A model generated the notes under the pieces. It had not been told where the DNA came from, made no database searches, and saw nothing but the letters and a program-made list of their open reading frames with translations. Below, in pieces: positions 1 to 10,846 of a stretch of DNA of 64,000 nt. This DNA comes from Cymodocea nodosa (Eukaryota; Streptophyta; Magnoliopsida; Alismatales; Cymodoceaceae), in contig CM072335.1 of the NCBI GenBank assembly GCA_036874045.1, forward strand, positions 26,729,501 to 26,793,500, in the 5' to 3' direction. Position 1 is the stretch's first letter. Each line of letters opens with the position of its first letter. Position numbers and translations under genes: made by a program.

Positions 1-1675
1 TAAGAAAACCACCATCTAATCTGCCATTAAAAAAATTGGAAAAAGTATATAAAATTACAGTTTATCAATATTTGGGCTGAAAATTTCCTTCTTACGTTTG
101 TTGCATTAGTTTTTCTATGGTGGGCCACTCAATACTAGGTTTTTTATTCTATGCATGTTCCTAGCAGGATATGTGGGCTTTTTTTTCAAATTTGCTAAAC
201 TCTATGATTAATGTGACGATAGAGGCTGTGTTGGATGTTTTGAAAAAAATGAGACCATGTTGGACCCAAAGCATGGAAAAGTGGACCGTGATATGTTAAG
301 TGGGCATCGCTACTCTCAGAGAATTGAAGTCAAAATGAATAATACCATTCATTATCTATGCTTATTTCTTATTTTTGATGATTAATTTTTTATCTGGTCG
401 GAGTGGTGGCAAGGCTTGTGACTTGTGCTTTGAGGAGTTGAATGATGTCAAATGTGCTATGAAAGCACTTGATTCTCCCAAGGTTAGATTTTGATCATTC
501 TCTGATTACAGATCATTCCTTTTTATCTTACATTCTTTGGCATGTTTGACTGTTTAAATGTCATAAAGGTAAACCTTATATATCTGTTATATATGGAAGT
601 TATCTTTCTCTATGGACTGGAATTGTGTTTTTACTTCTGTAATCTTTTCTTTTTATTTTTTGCTGAAGTATTATTTATGTAGAAAAGATTTCATTCTTCA
701 TAAAGACAATTTAAGATCAAGATATCTTTCGTTGCTGGAATCTCTACTATTGGTAAGAATTCATTCCACATGTTGCTATCAAGAAAATCTTATCCACGTG
801 GTTATTATTATATTTGATTCTTTCACAACATTTCATTATATTTCTTTTATATGTTATATATGAAAATCATAAGTCCAACTTAAATATGATATTGTTTGTT
901 AGTATTCAGCAAAAACAAAATCACTTTAGTAGCTTTGTAAGACGTAAAATCTGTCCAGATTTTTTTTCCTGTCAAAAAAATTGTGCCAAGTTTTCATGTA
1001 AATTGGTTAGATTTCAGTGAGAAACCCAAATACCTGTGGTTAAGTTCTCCAAGATTGTTTTGGAATGAAAAAAAGGATGGATACGCTAACCTCAAGTCTT
1101 GAACATCATTTCCTGTGTATACTTTCTTATTGCAATTTGATTTTCGATTTTGCTTTTGCTATCTTTTTTTCCCCCCTCTGGTTCTTCTTCTCTCTCTTTT
1201 GTTTTCCCCTTGTCTCTCTGATTTTAACTTTTAGTTTTTTTTTTCCTAGAGCTATTTAAACAATATATTTTCCCATTCTCCGATAGAAATATTGCATCTT
1301 AATGTGAAGATTCTCATGACAAAATGAAAAGCTAAGAATGAAAGCAACAAGTTTTGGAATGAACCTTTTTGTAGAAAAGGCCTTTCTCTGATTAGGACCT
1401 ATTCTGTTTTTCTTTGTTATTTAGCAAGATTGCAATGTCCTGTTTCTTTTGGGCAGAGTTGGAATAAGTGTTTATCTGATCTTATTTTGATTTATCCCAT
1501 GTCTATCAGCAGCAAACTGCTTTTCCATGAAATCAGCATACTGCTCGTATTGTTTTCTTTGCAAGGATTCTATTTCAAATCTTAATTCATGCAACTTTTT
1601 TGGTCATGCTGATGCCCTTTGTACTCTTTTTCTTAGGGGTTCTCATATCGAGAATTCTTTTCCCCAAAGCCACCC
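1..1675. other. AT-rich spacer without a supported gene
   Basis: Only short open frames with AT-rich, non-conserved translations are seen here. A stretch near 405-510 reads open as a short cysteine-containing peptide (core AMKALDSPK) followed by a GT, but it has no convincing acceptor and no partner exon. Pyrimidine runs at 1160-1245 resemble intron or UTR sequence. The segment could be an intron or the end of a gene lying to the left, but nothing proves it. Confidence 0.4.
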
Positions 1676-1678
1676 CTA

Positions 1679-1780
1679 GGGGGGGTTAGTGCCTGACGGA
1701 ATTGAGCTGACGGAAAGGAAAATTATTGAATTCCGTCAGAATGGTGTTAGTGTGCATTATACTTGACGGAAAGGAAATTC
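1679..1780 (+). repeat. Left terminal inverted repeat and subterminal motifs
   Basis: The outer repeat begins with a G run followed by GTTAGTGC and TGACGGAA. A second, TIR-like unit (GGTGTTAGTGTGCAT ... TTGACGG) lies about 65 bp further in, at 1743-1769. TGACGGAAAGGAAA motifs start near 1708 and 1764. Such subterminal repeats are typical transposase-binding sites in Harbinger elements, but binding is inferred here. Confidence 0.7.
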
Positions 1781-1862
1781 GGATTTTACTGTTGTATAAA
1801 ATCCAAAAATTTCCTTTACCGTCAGAAATTTTCTCCTCTCGACCTTGGAGAAAGAAACCTTG

Positions 1863-2619
1863 CGCGACGTTCGCCTCTGCTGGACGCGAAACCCTCGACC
1901 GTCTCCCTCTCGCGACGTTTGCCTCTGCTCTGGACTCCTTCTCCCGACCTCCCCTTGAGCCTGACGCCCCCATCTCGACCTGTGAAGTCGAAGAACATTC
2001 GTCGCGTCGCCTGAAACCGACTCTTCCTCGTCGCATCTGTCGCTGCCGCAGCCCTCCTGCCCGTCGCTACTGTAGCCCTCTTGCTTGTCGTGACCTCTGG
2101 TTGAGAGGAAGAGTTGAGGAGAAACCTCGCGACGTTCGCCTCCGCTGGACGCGAAACCCTCGACTGTCTCCCTCTCGCGACGTTCGCCTCTGCTCTGGAC
2201 TCCCTCTCCCGACCTCCCCTTGAGCCTGACGCCCCCATCTCGACCTGTGAAGTCGAAGGACATTCGTCGCGTCGCCTGAAACCGACTCTTCCTCGTCGCA
2301 TCTGTCGCTGCCGCAGCCCTCCTGCCCGTCGCTACTGTAGCCCTCTTGCTTGCCGTGACCTCTGGTTGAGAGGAAGAGTTGAGGAGAAACCTCGCGACGT
2401 TCGCTTCCGCTGGATGCGAAACCCTCGACCGTCTCCCTCTCGCGACGTTCGCCTCTGCTCTGGACTCCCTCTCCCGACCTCCCCTCGAGCCTGACGCCCC
2501 CATCTCGACCTATGAAGTCGAAGAACATTCGTCGCGTCGCCTGAAACCGACTCTTCCTCGTCGCATCCGTCGCTGCCGCAGCCCTCCTGCCCGTCGCTAC
2601 TGTAGCCCTCTTGCTTGCC
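1863..2619 (+). repeat. 265-bp GC-rich tandem repeat, about 2.9 copies
   Basis: The string CGCGACGTTCGC/T starts at 1863, 2128 and 2393, giving an exact 265-bp period, and the units differ by only a few bases (for example TGCTGGACGCG against CGCTGGACGCG). After about 2619 the third copy breaks into shorter CCCGTCGCT-x-CTGCAGCCC units up to about 2720. The block is far richer in GC than the rest of the window and sits between the left end of the Harbinger element and its first ORF. It produces several long open frames on both strands, but these follow the period of the repeat and carry no recognisable domain, so it is read as a non-coding leader or promoter repeat. Confidence 0.85.
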
Positions 2620-3341
2620 CGTCGCTCGTCGCTACTGCAGCCCTTCTGCTCGCCCGTCGCTGCCGTAGCCCTCTCGCCGCATCTTCCTCGTCGCGTCCGT
2701 CACTGTGGTAGCCCTTCCTACTCCACCTCCGCCATTTCACGTCTTGCTCAGGTACAATTCCTCTTATTCATTTTTTTCTGTAATTGCTTGTGAGTGAAAG
2801 GAAAGCAGGAGATCGGACTTTCAACATTTCCTTTGGATTAATATTCGTGATGTTTAACACTTCTTATAATCTTCATGTTAATGTATTTCTGTGTATTACT
2901 CCAAACAGTGCCTAGTAATGTTGCTTATATGGCATATCATCTATCATTGCTTGTATGACATATAACAGTTCAAATATGAAAAGAGAGATGGTTAGCATAC
3001 AAAAGTAGATGGTTGGCACACAATCAAGAAATGTTTGTATGGATATTACCCCCTCATGTAGATGAAATAGAAATATAGATGCAAGGAAAATTAGGATATT
3101 ACCCCCTCATGTACCATTTATTGATGTGATTCGTAAGATAATTCTGTTTGGCATAGGATATTATTTTGCATTTATTGTTTGGCATAAGTTATTTAATTCA
3201 TTAACCATTTAATATTAATATATATTTATTGGTTTGCTTTCATTTTCAATTATTGAGTAGATTGACAAAATATATTATGTAGTAGTAAATCTTATAATCT
3301 TCTGTCGTAGCAGTTAATTAATATTTGATCTTATGTAGTAA

Positions 3342-4416
3342 ATGAGTACTTCTGATAGAGGACGGGGTAATGGAGGACGAACTTATATGACTTGGAATGC
3401 TGATGCAGATGCATTCTTTTTAGATATTTTATCAGAAGTATTAAATGAGGGAAACAAAAAAACCCAAGATGGAAAGATAAAAGGGAGCACTTGGGATGAA
3501 GTAGTTGAAAAATACAATATTAGAAGAAATGCATGTATTACAAAGAAGAATGTGGAAAGTCGCTTAAAGACATGGAGACAAATTTATCGTAACTACTCAA
3601 AAATTGCAAATCAGAGTGGATGGGGATGGAATTTCATACAAGGGTATACTGATATAGATGAAGAGATATGGAAAGAGTTTATTAAGGTAAGATTTTTATT
3701 TACATACTTTAAGATTATCCCAATTGTATTGAATTTTTCTTAATATATATTGTAATTTTATGTAGGCACATCCAGAGTGTGAAAGCTGCAAGGGAAAACC
3801 ATGTTTGATTTATGAACAATTACAACTCATTTTTGAAGGTACTATGGCTAGTGGAAATATGTCTAGACAGGCAGAAGAAGTAGACATTGTACCAAATACT
3901 CAAGTGCCAAATATATTTACTCCAGACATTACACAAGATGGAATGGACCTCGATTCTGACATACCTCCTAGTTCAGGAGGAAGTGCACATGTTCCATTGG
4001 AGCAGAGGAAAAAGGGGAAGCGAGCACGCCCTCATGCAGAATCTCAACAAATGATAGCAGAAAGTTTGAAAGATACGTCACGAGCTTTTCTTACTTTGTG
4101 TGAACAAGATACTGTTAATGGTGAGGTACGTAATGAACAAATGAGAGAGATGATTCACATACAAAAGGAGATGTTTGTATGTAAGAAGGAAATGTTTGGA
4201 TGGAAGAAGGAAATGTTTGCATGGCAAAAGAAGTCTGAGTCTTTTTTAGATGAAGCTATCGCTTCAATATTTGAGATTGAAGATCTATCTATGACTGATC
4301 GATATAAAGCTACTCAATTATTCCAAAAGCAAGAAATCAGTAAAATATTTCTATCAATTCCAAAAGAAATGCGACAAGGATGGTTGAAGTTTCACTTAGA
4401 AAAGATGGAAGACTAA
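3342..4416 (+). CDS. Harbinger ORF1: Myb/SANT-like DNA-binding protein
   Basis: Two exons, 3342-3686 and 3766-4416, join in phase 0 across a GT-AG intron to give 331 residues. The N-terminal half has the Myb/SANT-like pattern of plant Harbinger ORF1 and L10-interacting-MYB-like proteins: a W near residue 18 (MTWNADADAFFLDIL), a second helix with W at GSTWDEVV, and a third at SRLKTWRQIYRNY. These are followed by GWGWN and an acidic end (DIDEEIWKEFIK). The C-terminal half has a basic patch (EQRKKGKRARPHAESQQM) and a Lys/Glu/Met-rich segment with repeated EMFxxKKEM units. In characterised Harbinger elements this protein binds DNA and helps bring the transposase into the nucleus; that role is carried over from the family. 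It lies about 200 bp upstream of the transposase gene. Confidence 0.85.
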
Positions 4417-4621
4417 AGATGATTTACATGTTTTTTTTTTTGTATTAGATGTATGATGTAACTACTTATTGTTTGGACAAGGAAATGTGGAATGATATTA
4501 TTATTGATGTTTGTTTATCATATTTTATTATGTTCTATTAATTGTGGAATGATTTCATGTAATATGTTTATTTGCATTACAACCTTGTAATATGTTTGGA
4601 CATGAAATTTTGTAGGTGACG

Positions 4622-6034
4622 ATGAATTTTGAAGAGGATTTTGAAGAGGATTTTGACGAACTAGTAAATAACACATTGATGTTATTTGAAGAAGAGGAAG
4701 AACATGCTAGAAGAAGGCGAAGACGTTTACTTGCTTTTTGGAATATTTTAGCAGGGATTGCAAGTACCTCAACTTTGTTTTCAAATACAAGTCGTATTTA
4801 TAGTAAAGAAGGTGCAGATTATATAAGAAGATTATTAGATCCTTCTTTACCACATCAAGTTTACAATTGTCGAAAGATTTATAGAATGAGTCAAAGTGTT
4901 TTCAAGGGTTTTTGTGAATTAATGAGGAGGGAAGAAGTGCTGAAAGATACCAACAATATCAGTGTAGAAGAGAAGTTTGCCATGTTCCTTGTGACAGTTG
5001 GGCAAAATCAAAGGTATGGAGTAACTACAGAACGATTTAGTCGATCAAGTTGGACAGTTAGTAAATACTTTAATGAAGTGTTGAATGCTGTATTACGACT
5101 AAATCATGTTCTTCTAGCAAGACCTTCATCTGAAACACCAAGTCGAATTCGTCAAGACTCAAATGTGTACCCATATTTTAAGGTACATTTTCACACCTTT
5201 GGTGTTTCATTATCTTATATGTTATTTTAGTCAATATCAAAATAAAAGTGCATGTTTATAGGATTGTATTGGAGCTATTGATGGTACACATATAAAAGCA
5301 ACTATTTATGGACAAGAAACAGCAAGATTTAGGAACAGGAAAGGTGAATTATCTCAAAATGTAATGGCAGCATGTAATTTTGATATGGAATTTACATATA
5401 TTTTAGCTGGTTGGGAAGGATCAGCTGCTGATGCTCGTATTCTCCAAGATGCAGTTACTAGACCTAATGGTTTTCAAGTTCCACCAGGTAAATGTGTTTT
5501 CCACTTCTACAAGTTATGAAGACATCACCATACTAATATTTTTTTTATACAGGTAAGTTTTACTTAGTTGATGCTGGATATCCAAATCGACCAGAATATA
5601 TTTGTCCATTTCGAGGTGTAAGATACCATCTATCTGATTATGTTAATGATAGAGTTCCTCGTAATGCTGTAGAAAATTTCAACTACAGACATTCACAATT
5701 GAGAACAGTCATTGAACGTACATTTGGAGTTGTGAAACATCGATTTTCAATATTACGTGGTCAAATGCCATATCCATATGAAACACAAGTAAAGATTGTC
5801 ATCGCATGTTTTTTGCTTCATAATTTTATTCGTAAGACTGATAAGGAAGATTTACTTGAGGACCTGCTAGATGAGTTGGAAGAATTAAATATTATTGATG
5901 ACATACAACCAATGGGAGAGATACATATAGAAAGCAATGCCCAGGTTCGAATGACTCAAGAACAAAGAAAAGAAATGGCAGATAAGATGCGAGAAGATAT
6001 GATGATGGCAATGTGGGATGGAAGAACTAGATGA
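4622..6034 (+). CDS. Harbinger transposase (HARBI1-like DDE nuclease)
   Basis: Three exons, 4622-5182, 5262-5487 and 5553-6034, splice in matching phases to an open frame of 422 residues. The first exon encodes an acidic leader and a helix-turn-helix-like region. The nuclease begins at the second exon with GAIDGTHI (first Asp). LVDAGYPN carries the second Asp just inside exon 3, and RTVIERTFGVVKHRF carries the catalytic Glu with the usual R/K-rich surround; ACFLLHNFIR then matches the conserved end of the DDE_Tnp_4 fold. All three acidic residues are present, so it could be active. The start is the ATG at 4622; the frame extends six bases upstream to a GTG that follows an AG and may be a 5' UTR splice site. 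The family excises and inserts the element at 3-bp TNA-like targets. Confidence 0.9.
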
Positions 6035-6129
6035 TATTATTTCATATTGTAATATTTCAATTAAGATGTATTTGTATTTTTCGAATATTAGTTGTAATAA
6101 ACTTTTGTCAAAATTTCCATCAGAATTTT

Positions 6130-6254
6130 CCGTCCTGCACTAAACCCCTCTCAGAATTTTCCTTTTCCTTTCCGTTACAAATTTTCCATTTCCTTTCCGT
6201 CAGAATTTTCCTTTTCCTTTCCGTCAGAATTTTCCGTCATGCACTAACACGCCC
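6130..6254 (-). repeat. Right terminal inverted repeat and subterminal motifs
   Basis: Read on the minus strand this starts GGGGCGTGTTAGTGCATGACGG and matches the left end. TTTCCTTTCCGTCAG, the complement of the left subterminal motif, occurs about three times between 6165 and 6228. An extra TIR-like unit (CCGTCCTGCACTAAACCCC) lies at 6130-6149, about 100 bp inside the true end, mirroring the inner copy on the left. Confidence 0.7.
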
Positions 6255-6703
6255 CTAGTGTTGGATATCAGGCTTTCTAACGGGACCTTGTATTGCATTG
6301 AATAAAATGGCCACATCCTCTCTTTGGTCCATTTGTTTTTAATGTTGAGTCAGGCCTGGTTTGTGGAGGCATTTTCGGGAAGTTTGATTCCTTGCACCTG
6401 CTTTGGTCCTAGATTTTTGTATAAGAATATCTCATGATCTTGCTATAAAAAAACGTTACAGACATTTATGGATTCAATTCAAAAATTGTAATTGTTGGAG
6501 TCAACAGGATTAAACTCTTGTAAAATTAATGAATAATGAGAAATTAGTTGGTGTCTGGGGGGTTAAACATGTTTTCGTTGGACTTTCCGTTTGCTAAAGT
6601 TTAAGGCCTTGCCTGGTTCTTTTGGATGGTGATCGTTCATGAAATTTCACGTTTTTCATCAAATGGCTAAAAGATTAACCATTTTTAGATTAACCTTCTT
6701 TCA

Positions 6704-6742
6704 AGGTGAGTCTTGGCACAATGGTAAAAACTTGGGTTGTCT
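6704..6742 (+). mobile_element. Fragment of an Au-like tRNA-derived SINE head
   Basis: GGTGAGTCTTGGCACAATGG is close to the 5' head, with its polymerase III box A, of the plant Au SINE family. The similarity stops after about 40 bp and the box B and 3' tail are missing. Rated low because the match is short and made from memory. Confidence 0.4.
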
Positions 6743-7134
6743 CATTTTCTTTCTTTTGAGGCCCTTGGCCATGGGAGAGTACATGTGAAACATGGTTATA
6801 ATTGAATGTTCTGATAAAATCTTCTCACTAAACAAGGGTGCAATACACAATTTACGAAGGAAAATTGGAATTTTCTGTGTATTTGTACACGCTTGAAGGT
6901 CCTTTTCATTTCCAGGTTTGGTGACCGTACAGTGTGTTTGCGGCCAATTATTAATGTGATGTTTGCTGTATAAAAACTTTTATTTAAATTTAGAGTCGAT
7001 TGATGAAGGCGCATATGAAAAATATTAAGTATGAACCATTCGAATATAGAGTTAGATTAAAGGAAAGTTGGTGCTGATTTTCTGTTGCAATTGCCATCTT
7101 AGCAAGATGCACGTCCTTTTTGATCGTCTATTAT

Positions 7135-8928
7135 TAGAGGTGTCAATTGAGTCAGGTTATCGTAGGTCAGATTGGTCTAATATGTAATGGATTGGTCTAG
7201 TTCAACTTAATTTTTTAAATCGAGCCAGGTTAGGTTATAATATACTAGAAATTTGGCCTGTAGGTTGGATTTGCTCGCAAGTTGATTCAAGTCAGCTCGG
7301 ATTGGCCTATAGGTCGATTTAGGTTGAGTCTAGGTTGGCTTGTGAGTCAATTCAAGTAAAGTTGAAATCAACGGAAAATAAAAAATAAAAATTGAAATAT
7401 GATACTTCTTTTATATACATTAATAAATATATTATAATTAATAAATGTAAATGTAAAAGTTGATGTATACAAAATTAATAAATATTAAAGTAAAAGTTGT
7501 TAAAAAATTAATAAATATAATATAAATTTATTTAAACGTAAAATTTCACGTAACATTTGAAAATATAAAATAAAGTTTAAATAATGTTTGATATGTATGT
7601 TATAAAATATGAAAAGAATTAAATAAGAGATTTATCATGACAAATAAGAAAGAATTAAATAATTTTAATCATAACTATTTAATAAGAGAATCTTGATTTT
7701 TTAAATTTTGATGTAATAAATTGAAGGAAAACATAAAAATACACATTTCTTATTTTATCATTAATAGCAAGAGATTTACTAATAATTTCAACTTCTTTTG
7801 TAGTATATGAACGAACAATTAGTATTAATGGTAATATATTAGATGATAGAATAATAAGATTAAAAGATGATATTTTAATTGAGAGTTGTATTCGTGGACA
7901 ACAACAAAAAGATGACTTTATCAATGAATTTGTAAATTTAAATGTTTAAATATAATTATATATATTAAATGTAAAAATATTTGATGTAATTATAAAAATA
8001 ATGTAATTTTAATTTAAATTCAGAAATAAAATAATTATTTTAACTTTATGACTTGTGTTTGAATATATTGATAGATAATAAATTATGAATGGTTCGTTGA
8101 TGATGTCTTGATATTGATGTTAATGTGATAAATAATGATTTATAAATTATGAATGATGTCTTAATATTGATGTTTGTATTTAGAAATAAAATAATGTGTT
8201 TGAATGATGAATTTATTATTGAAAATATTGTAATTTTTTTTTAATTTAAAATTAAAAAAATAAATATAAAAAATCAAAAACTTTGATTGTATTGAAGTTA
8301 AGATTCGATCAAATTAAAGAAAAAAATAAAGAAAATAAAAATCTTCAATTGGACTAAAGTTTATCTTCGATGAAATCAAAGAAAAAAATAATAAATTTGA
8401 AAAACTTTTGTTAGATCAAAGGATCAAAGTTTATCTTTGATCTGATTAAAGGAAAAAATTAAAATATTAAAATATATCAATCAGATTGAAGGAAAAAATA
8501 AAAAAATTTGATTTATTAGATTGAAGAAAAATAATAATAATAAAATATTGAGTTAAATTGAAAAATAATAATAATAAAATACTTAAAAAATTTCGATCGA
8601 AGTTAAGCTTTGATCAAACTAAAAATAAAAAAATAAAAATTTTGATTGAATCGAAATAAAGATACGGTTATATCGTTAAAAAAATGAAAAATGAAAAAAA
8701 ATTTAGTCAAATTGAAGTTAACCTTCATTTAAATAAAGAAAAAATCAAAAAATAAAAAGTTATAAAATCAAGTCGGGCTATGCGTCGAGTTGAGTTATTC
8801 CAAAATTTCAGATCAAGTCAAACTATCTTGAAAAAATTTCAGACCTACTCGGATTGTCTTAAAAAAATTAAAAAAAATTTTGACCCAATCTAGTCTCGTG
8901 GTTCAAACAGATTGATACTCTACCTCTA
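7135..8928. repeat. Diverged AT-rich repeat block, possibly an old hAT-like non-autonomous element
   Basis: The block starts TAGAGGTGTCAATTGAGTCAGG and ends, on the other strand, TAGAGGTAGAGTATCAATCTG, so both edges begin with TAGAGGT. Both flanks carry GGTT/GTCGGGT-like words typical of non-autonomous hAT-type repeats. No 8-bp target duplication could be matched at these edges. The interior, 7380-8760, is strongly AT-rich. Between about 8270 and 8760 it contains a degenerate tandem array of units of roughly 60-70 bp built around GATTGAAGTTAA and GATCAAATTAAAG words. No coding region is visible. Confidence 0.35.
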
Positions 8929-10846
8929 CTCAAGGATGCATTGCATTTTTTTTTTTTCCAGAAAAGTATCTTTCTTAAAAACGTGTTTTCGAATGTGTTT
9001 AATGGTCGTAGATTTTTTGAAAACGTATTTTCTCCGTTTAAGTCGATAAGAGTCAACTTCAAAAGTTGTGAAAATATTTTACTTGCTTGTTTGTTTGTTA
9101 ATTCGGAATTGTAATGGCACAGTTTGGTACGAGATTCGGTCGTGCATTATTCAGGCCGCCGGTCGTACCCCACGAAGATAAAGCAATATCTACGTGGTTT
9201 GATTACGTCACGGGTAAGGGCGCCATGTGTCGTCATGCGTTGGTCATCATCAACCCGTTAACTAAGTTAAGTTACTCGACGTGGTTATCATAAGCAACTC
9301 TTCAATGAATAAAGGTGCCTTTGCGATAGAAGGCTTTATCTATCTTATTACGATTTTGACATTTGTTCGATTTTATATTGTAAGTATTTTTTTTTTTTTT
9401 TTGAATAGTTATTTTATATAGTAAGTTGTAGTTCAATTTTTAAGAATCTGAATATTGATATTTTTTATTGATTTTAAAATTTCACATCGATTTTTAAATT
9501 TCTGTAAATGTTGTGCTTGTCTAAAAATTGACACTCTTTTCTTGCTCTTGAGAAGCGAACACAATCTACATATCGAGGAATTTGCATTACGCATAAAATT
9601 TTGATTTTTTCGTATTTTATCTTCAATTAATGTAACTTTTACTTTATTTTTAATAAATTTATTTTTTATCTTATTCTTTTTAATATAATTATTCATCCAT
9701 TTAAACGTTTCATCTCAACAATACTAACTTTTCCATATGATTATGTTTTATGGTTTAGCATTTTGAACTTAGGCGAATGGTAATTTTGTAAAAATTTTAG
9801 TTTCATTTTAAGTGTATCCTCTATCATCTTATACTTTCTTCACTTCATTCAACTTACTTTAATTTTACGAATAATATATTTTATATTTTTACTATATATT
9901 TTAATTATTTAAAAGTATTACTTTTTTTGAATCTTATAGTCATTTTAAGTGTATACCATTATCATTATTTTTATTTTCATGGAATCAACATTTCATATAT
10001 TTAGATTCTGATCAATTCAATCTAAATTTTTTCATATTTAAAGTATCTTTCTCCATAATTTTAATTTAAAACTAATTCCTGATTTTCATCAATTAAAATT
10101 ATATTATTAGTAAATAACAAACACTAAGATATTTCTTTTTGAAAATTTTTAGTTTATTTTATTTATAACCAAGACAAACAGATGAAATAAAATTATAAAG
10201 TGCTTTTAATATAAACCCATATCTATATGAAATTCCTTAATTTCTCTTTTTATATTTTTAACATTAGTAAGCAATTTTTCATACATGTCCTTTGTAATAT
10301 CAATATATCTTATTAATATACATTTTCCTTATAAAACCCATTACAATAGTTTTTTAGGTATTGTATCATAAGTTTCTTTCCAAATCATTGAAAATTAAAT
10401 AGAGTTCTTTTTTCTTAATTCTAAATTTTTTTTATCAGTTGTTCAAGTAAATGAATAACTTTTATTGCGAACATACACCTAAATCGATTTTTTATCACTC
10501 ACTAACTTACTAAAATTTAAATGCAGATAAATGTAAAAAAATATTATCATGATAGCAAAAATAGTGATCCCAGTAATATTGATTAGATTTTTCCGTCTAT
10601 GAAATTAGTGAGGTGGAGCTGACGTAACACCAAGTGACGGAGAAAAACTGTGATTCCAAGTTCATCAGTCCGATGGTTTGCCTCTCTGTCACTGCAGGCC
10701 CCACCACCACTGCCACCTAAACGCCGGACTTCTCCCCCATCCGAGTCCAGTCTTCCTCTGTCTCTCCTCCGTCGTCGCAGAATTTGGTGAATCGATCCGA
10801 AGACCGTGGGCTCCTTCCATCCATCCATCCATCAATTCCCTCAGTT
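8929..10846. other. AT-rich spacer and upstream region of the MAPKK gene
   Basis: From 8929 to about 10560 the sequence is AT-rich, with a less AT-rich island at 9110-9310 (CGCCGGTCGTACC, CACGGGTAAGGGCGCC) that has no open frame of note. From 10600 GC content rises and a CCATC tetranucleotide run (10815-10834) lies just before the MAPKK start codon, as is common for a 5' UTR. No promoter element can be assigned with confidence. Confidence 0.4.

Larger units (their letters stand above)
1679..6254 (+). mobile_element. Complete PIF/Harbinger DNA transposon
   Basis: The element is bounded by imperfect terminal inverted repeats: the left end runs GGGG..GTTAGTGCCTGACGGAA, and the right end read on the minus strand runs GGGGCGTGTTAGTGCATGACGGAA. 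A matching 3-bp CTA (or TAG) lies on both sides at 1676-1678 and 6255-6257, as expected for the 3-bp target duplication of this superfamily. Inside are a Myb/SANT-like ORF and a DDE transposase ORF, both on the plus strand and both spliced into open frames, which is the classic two-gene Harbinger layout. The motif TGACGGAAAGGAAA recurs near both ends in opposite orientation (about 1708, 1763; 6165, 6190, 6213). A GC-rich 265-bp tandem repeat lies 5' of the ORFs. Open frames and detectable ends suggest a young, possibly autonomous copy; that last point is inference. Confidence 0.88.

Noticed and set aside
405..495. Possible small exon ending AMKALDSPK
   Set aside because: No acceptor site, no neighbouring coding exon and no recognised family.
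1686..2711. Long open frames on both strands in the GC-rich block (up to 248 codons)
   Set aside because: They follow the 265-bp tandem repeat, overlap on both strands and show no domain. The open state comes from the absence of AT-rich stop codons.
7679..7924. 81-codon minus-strand frame in the AT-rich repeat block
   Set aside because: Strongly AT-biased, lies within repetitive DNA, and has no similarity.
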